Shown: piece after piece, positions 62,615 through 64,000 of the stretch
Layout: each line of letters begins with the position of its first letter
Numbering within the stretch: position 1 is the first letter of the stretch
Source: Streptomyces clavifer
GTDB taxonomy: Bacteria > Actinomycetota > Actinomycetes > Streptomycetales > Streptomycetaceae
Direction of reading: 5' to 3'
Assembly: GCA_014651175.1 (NCBI GenBank)
Contig: BMWJ01000014.1
Span: forward strand, 62,001 to 126,000
Length of the DNA: 64,000 nt
Notes under the pieces: generated by a model
What the model was told of the DNA's origin: nothing
Databases searched by the model: none
The model's input: the letters and a program-made list of their open reading frames with translations, nothing else
Program-made: the position numbers and the translations under genes

Positions 62615-63017
62615 GAGGCTTCGCCTGTGAAGCCGTATTGGATCGCTCTGTTCGCTTTGGGCGGAATTTTCAAGGCCAGTTTCCGTTCTGTCCCTGTGTG
62701 ATCGATCACAGGAGCGATTTTCGGTCCTTCCACTCTCCGTGATCACGATTCTGCCTGAAAGCCGGGAAACGTCCGGGTTTTCAGGGGGCAATATCACGGG
62801 AAGTACACGGGGTGGCACCTGTGAAGCACCACAATCGGACCGTGTACGGTCCCCAACGCCACCCAAGCTGATCGCTCTCGAGAGGTCCGGTTGGGTGTCG
62901 ATTGAGTAACAGACCTTGATGTGAGGCAAGATCTCCGCCTCAGGTCGGGCACAAGTCCGGCCTCTCACGCGTTACGTGCGCTGAGACACCGCAGCAACCC
63001 ATGAGGGGGAGAGCGAC
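62615..63017. other. 400-bp intergenic region with several palindromes and a structured element
   Basis: No gene. TGTGATCGATCACA (62697-62710) is a perfect palindrome that contains GTG-N6-CAC, the Streptomyces Crp half-site arrangement; as CCTGTG-N8-CACAGG it can also form a terminator-like hairpin. CGTGATCACG lies at 62738-62747. Further on, GGGTGGC (62810-62816) and GCCACCC (62858-62864) enclose the perfect hairpin GGACCGT-GT-ACGGTCC (62837-62852). TGAGGC/GCCTCA (62922/62937) forms one more stem. The last parts may lie in the mRNA leader of the DUF4193 gene. Confidence 0.5.
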
Positions 63018-63314
63018 ATGGCAACGGATTACGACACCCCACGGAAGACCGACGACGACGTCGATCAGGACAGCCTCGAAGAGCTCAAGGCTCGTCGGAG
63101 CGACAAGACGGCATCCGCCGTCGACGTGGACGAGTTCGACGCGGCAGAAGGACTGGAGCTGCCCGGCGCAGACCTGTCCAACGAAGAGCTGGCCGTACGG
63201 GTTCTGCCCAAGCAGGCCGATGAGTTCACCTGCATGAGCTGCTTCCTCGTGCACCACCGGAGCCAGCTGGCGCGCGAGAAGAACGGCCAGCCCATCTGCC
63301 GCGACTGCGACTGA
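63018..63314 (+). CDS. DUF4193 domain-containing protein (small zinc-ribbon)
   Basis: 98 residues: acidic N-terminal half (DDDVDQDSLEELKARR, VDEFDAAEGLELPGADLSNEELAV) and a C-terminal zinc ribbon (FTCMSCFLVHHRSQLA, ICRDCD) with two CxxC pairs. The family is restricted to actinobacteria, is found near cutRS and dut in Streptomyces, and has no established function. ATG 63018 has GGGGGAGAG upstream. A long structured leader lies upstream. The next gene begins seven bases later. Confidence 0.88.
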   Translation: MATDYDTPRKTDDDVDQDSLEELKARRSDKTASAVDVDEFDAAEGLELPGADLSNEELAVRVLPKQADEFTCMSCFLVHHRSQLAREKNGQPICRDCD

Positions 63315-63320
63315 GGCAGG

Positions 63321-64000
63321 CCGGCCGTGGCAGGCGATACACCGTTCCGGAAGCGGCGCTTGCGGCGCACGAAGTCGTCGGAGGCGCATCAGGGCGGCGC
63401 AGGCCCGGCAGAGGGCGCAAGCCCCACTGCCGAGCATCAGGCCGCCCTGTCGGCCTCCGGCACGTCCGACGACGAGCGGGGCCTGGCGGCCTCGCTCGAA
63501 GCAGTCGGGGCAGCGGGCCCGCCACAGGGGCCCGGGCAGGACGGCCCGACGGGATCCGCGACAGGGTCAGGCCGTCTGCACACCGTGGGACGAGGCGTGC
63601 GCAAGGGCGGGGAGAGCGCCAGAGCCCTGGCCGGCCGGCTGGCCGACCGGATCATCGACGTGGCTCCCCGCATCCCTGTGCGCGACCTCGCGACCCTGCG
63701 CGGACAATTCCCGGGACTCGGTCCCGAAGAGCTCGCCGACAAGCTCGTCGCCGGGGCGTGCAACGCCACCGCGACCGTCGGCGCGGGTATCGGGGCGGCG
63801 GCCATGATGCCCGTACCCCCGGCCATGCTGGCCGAGCTCGCCGCCGAGATCACCGGCGTGGCCGCCATCGAGATGAAGCTCGTCGCCGAGCTCCACGAGG
63901 TCTACGGGCGGCGCCCGCCCGGCAACATCGGGCAGCGCAGCACCGCGTACCTGACGTCCTGGACGGAGGAGCGCGGCATCGACGTCACGCGCCCCACCAC
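63321..64000 (+). CDS. Hypothetical protein, 5' part (runs off the right edge)
   Basis: 226 codons are visible from GTG 63321; no stop before the window ends. The first 85 residues are low complexity (basic FRKRRLRRTKSSE, then Gly/Ala/Pro). A folded part follows: RLADRIIDVAPRIPVRDLATLRGQFPGLGPEELADKLVAG, a small hydrophobic stretch (ATVGAGIGAAAMMPVPPAML) and AAIEMKLVAELHEVYGR. I do not recognise a family. It is probably co-transcribed with the DUF4193 gene just upstream. Confidence 0.75.

Overview
The window is high-GC actinobacterial chromosome, almost certainly from a Streptomyces. The evidence is the strong G/C bias at third codon positions, frequent GTG starts, and a run of genus-typical genes in a familiar core-chromosome order: lexA, nrdR-nrdJ, rnhB, recQ, whiH, hrdB, parE, parC, ptsH, a PatA-type acetyltransferase, sepH, ferrochelatase, cutRS. 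I see no insertion sequence, prophage, integrase, CRISPR array, tRNA or rRNA. This looks like conserved core chromosome rather than an accessory island. No calculation or database search was possible; family names come from reading the proteins, and the species is not identified.

Layout. 1-4.6 kb: the 5' part of lexA (minus strand) with its SOS box, then nrdR and nrdJ (B12-dependent ribonucleotide reductase) with a NrdR-box-like palindrome. 5.2-10.5 kb: TerD-family protein, a small conserved protein, a histidine phosphatase, an ADP-ribosylglycohydrolase and a DUF4173-like membrane protein. 11-17 kb: a DNA-metabolism group of rnhB, a possible SF1-helicase remnant, a RadC-like hypothetical, a coupled 68-aa ORF, a RecQ helicase fused to a phosphoribosyltransferase domain, and a DUF4192 protein; two perfect inverted TTATCCACA boxes lie upstream of recQ. 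17-23 kb: an NrtR-like Nudix protein, a fused ABC protein, whiH (sporulation regulator) and hrdB (principal sigma factor). 23-31.5 kb: a secreted trypsin-like protease, a DUF7455 zinc protein, parE, a YjcH/ActP-type transporter pair and a CitAB/DcuSR-type two-component system. 31.9-36.7 kb: a LacI regulator, two divergent citrate synthase homologues (one with an N-terminal helix-turn-helix) and a COG0523 GTPase. 36.8-44.8 kb: parC, two M16 peptidases, a c-di-AMP riboswitch followed by an M23 cell-wall peptidase, a GntR regulator, and ptsH with a DasR operator. 45-50.6 kb: PatA-like acetyltransferase, a DUF5998 protein, an alkaline-phosphatase-superfamily hydrolase and thymidine kinase. 50.8-64 kb: VOC protein, sulfurtransferase, sepH, a membrane protein, an FAD-linked oxidase with an MFS transporter, coproporphyrin ferrochelatase, inositol monophosphatase, a small protein, cutRS, a DUF4193 protein and a gene that runs off the end.

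How the genes fit together. Three themes recur. One is DNA supply and integrity: lexA, nrdRJ, rnhB, recQ, topoisomerase IV and thymidine kinase. One is development and cell wall: whiH, hrdB, sepH and the c-di-AMP-controlled peptidase. One is entry of acetyl units and sugars into central metabolism: the acetate/pyruvate-type symporter and its sensor, two citrate synthases, HPr and PatA. Several genes have a TANNNT hexamer ending 6-7 bases before the start codon, which suggests leaderless mRNAs. The observations I would look at first are the divergent citrate synthase promoter with repeated TTGA/TCAA palindromes beside a citrate synthase that carries its own DNA-binding domain, and the recQ neighbourhood.
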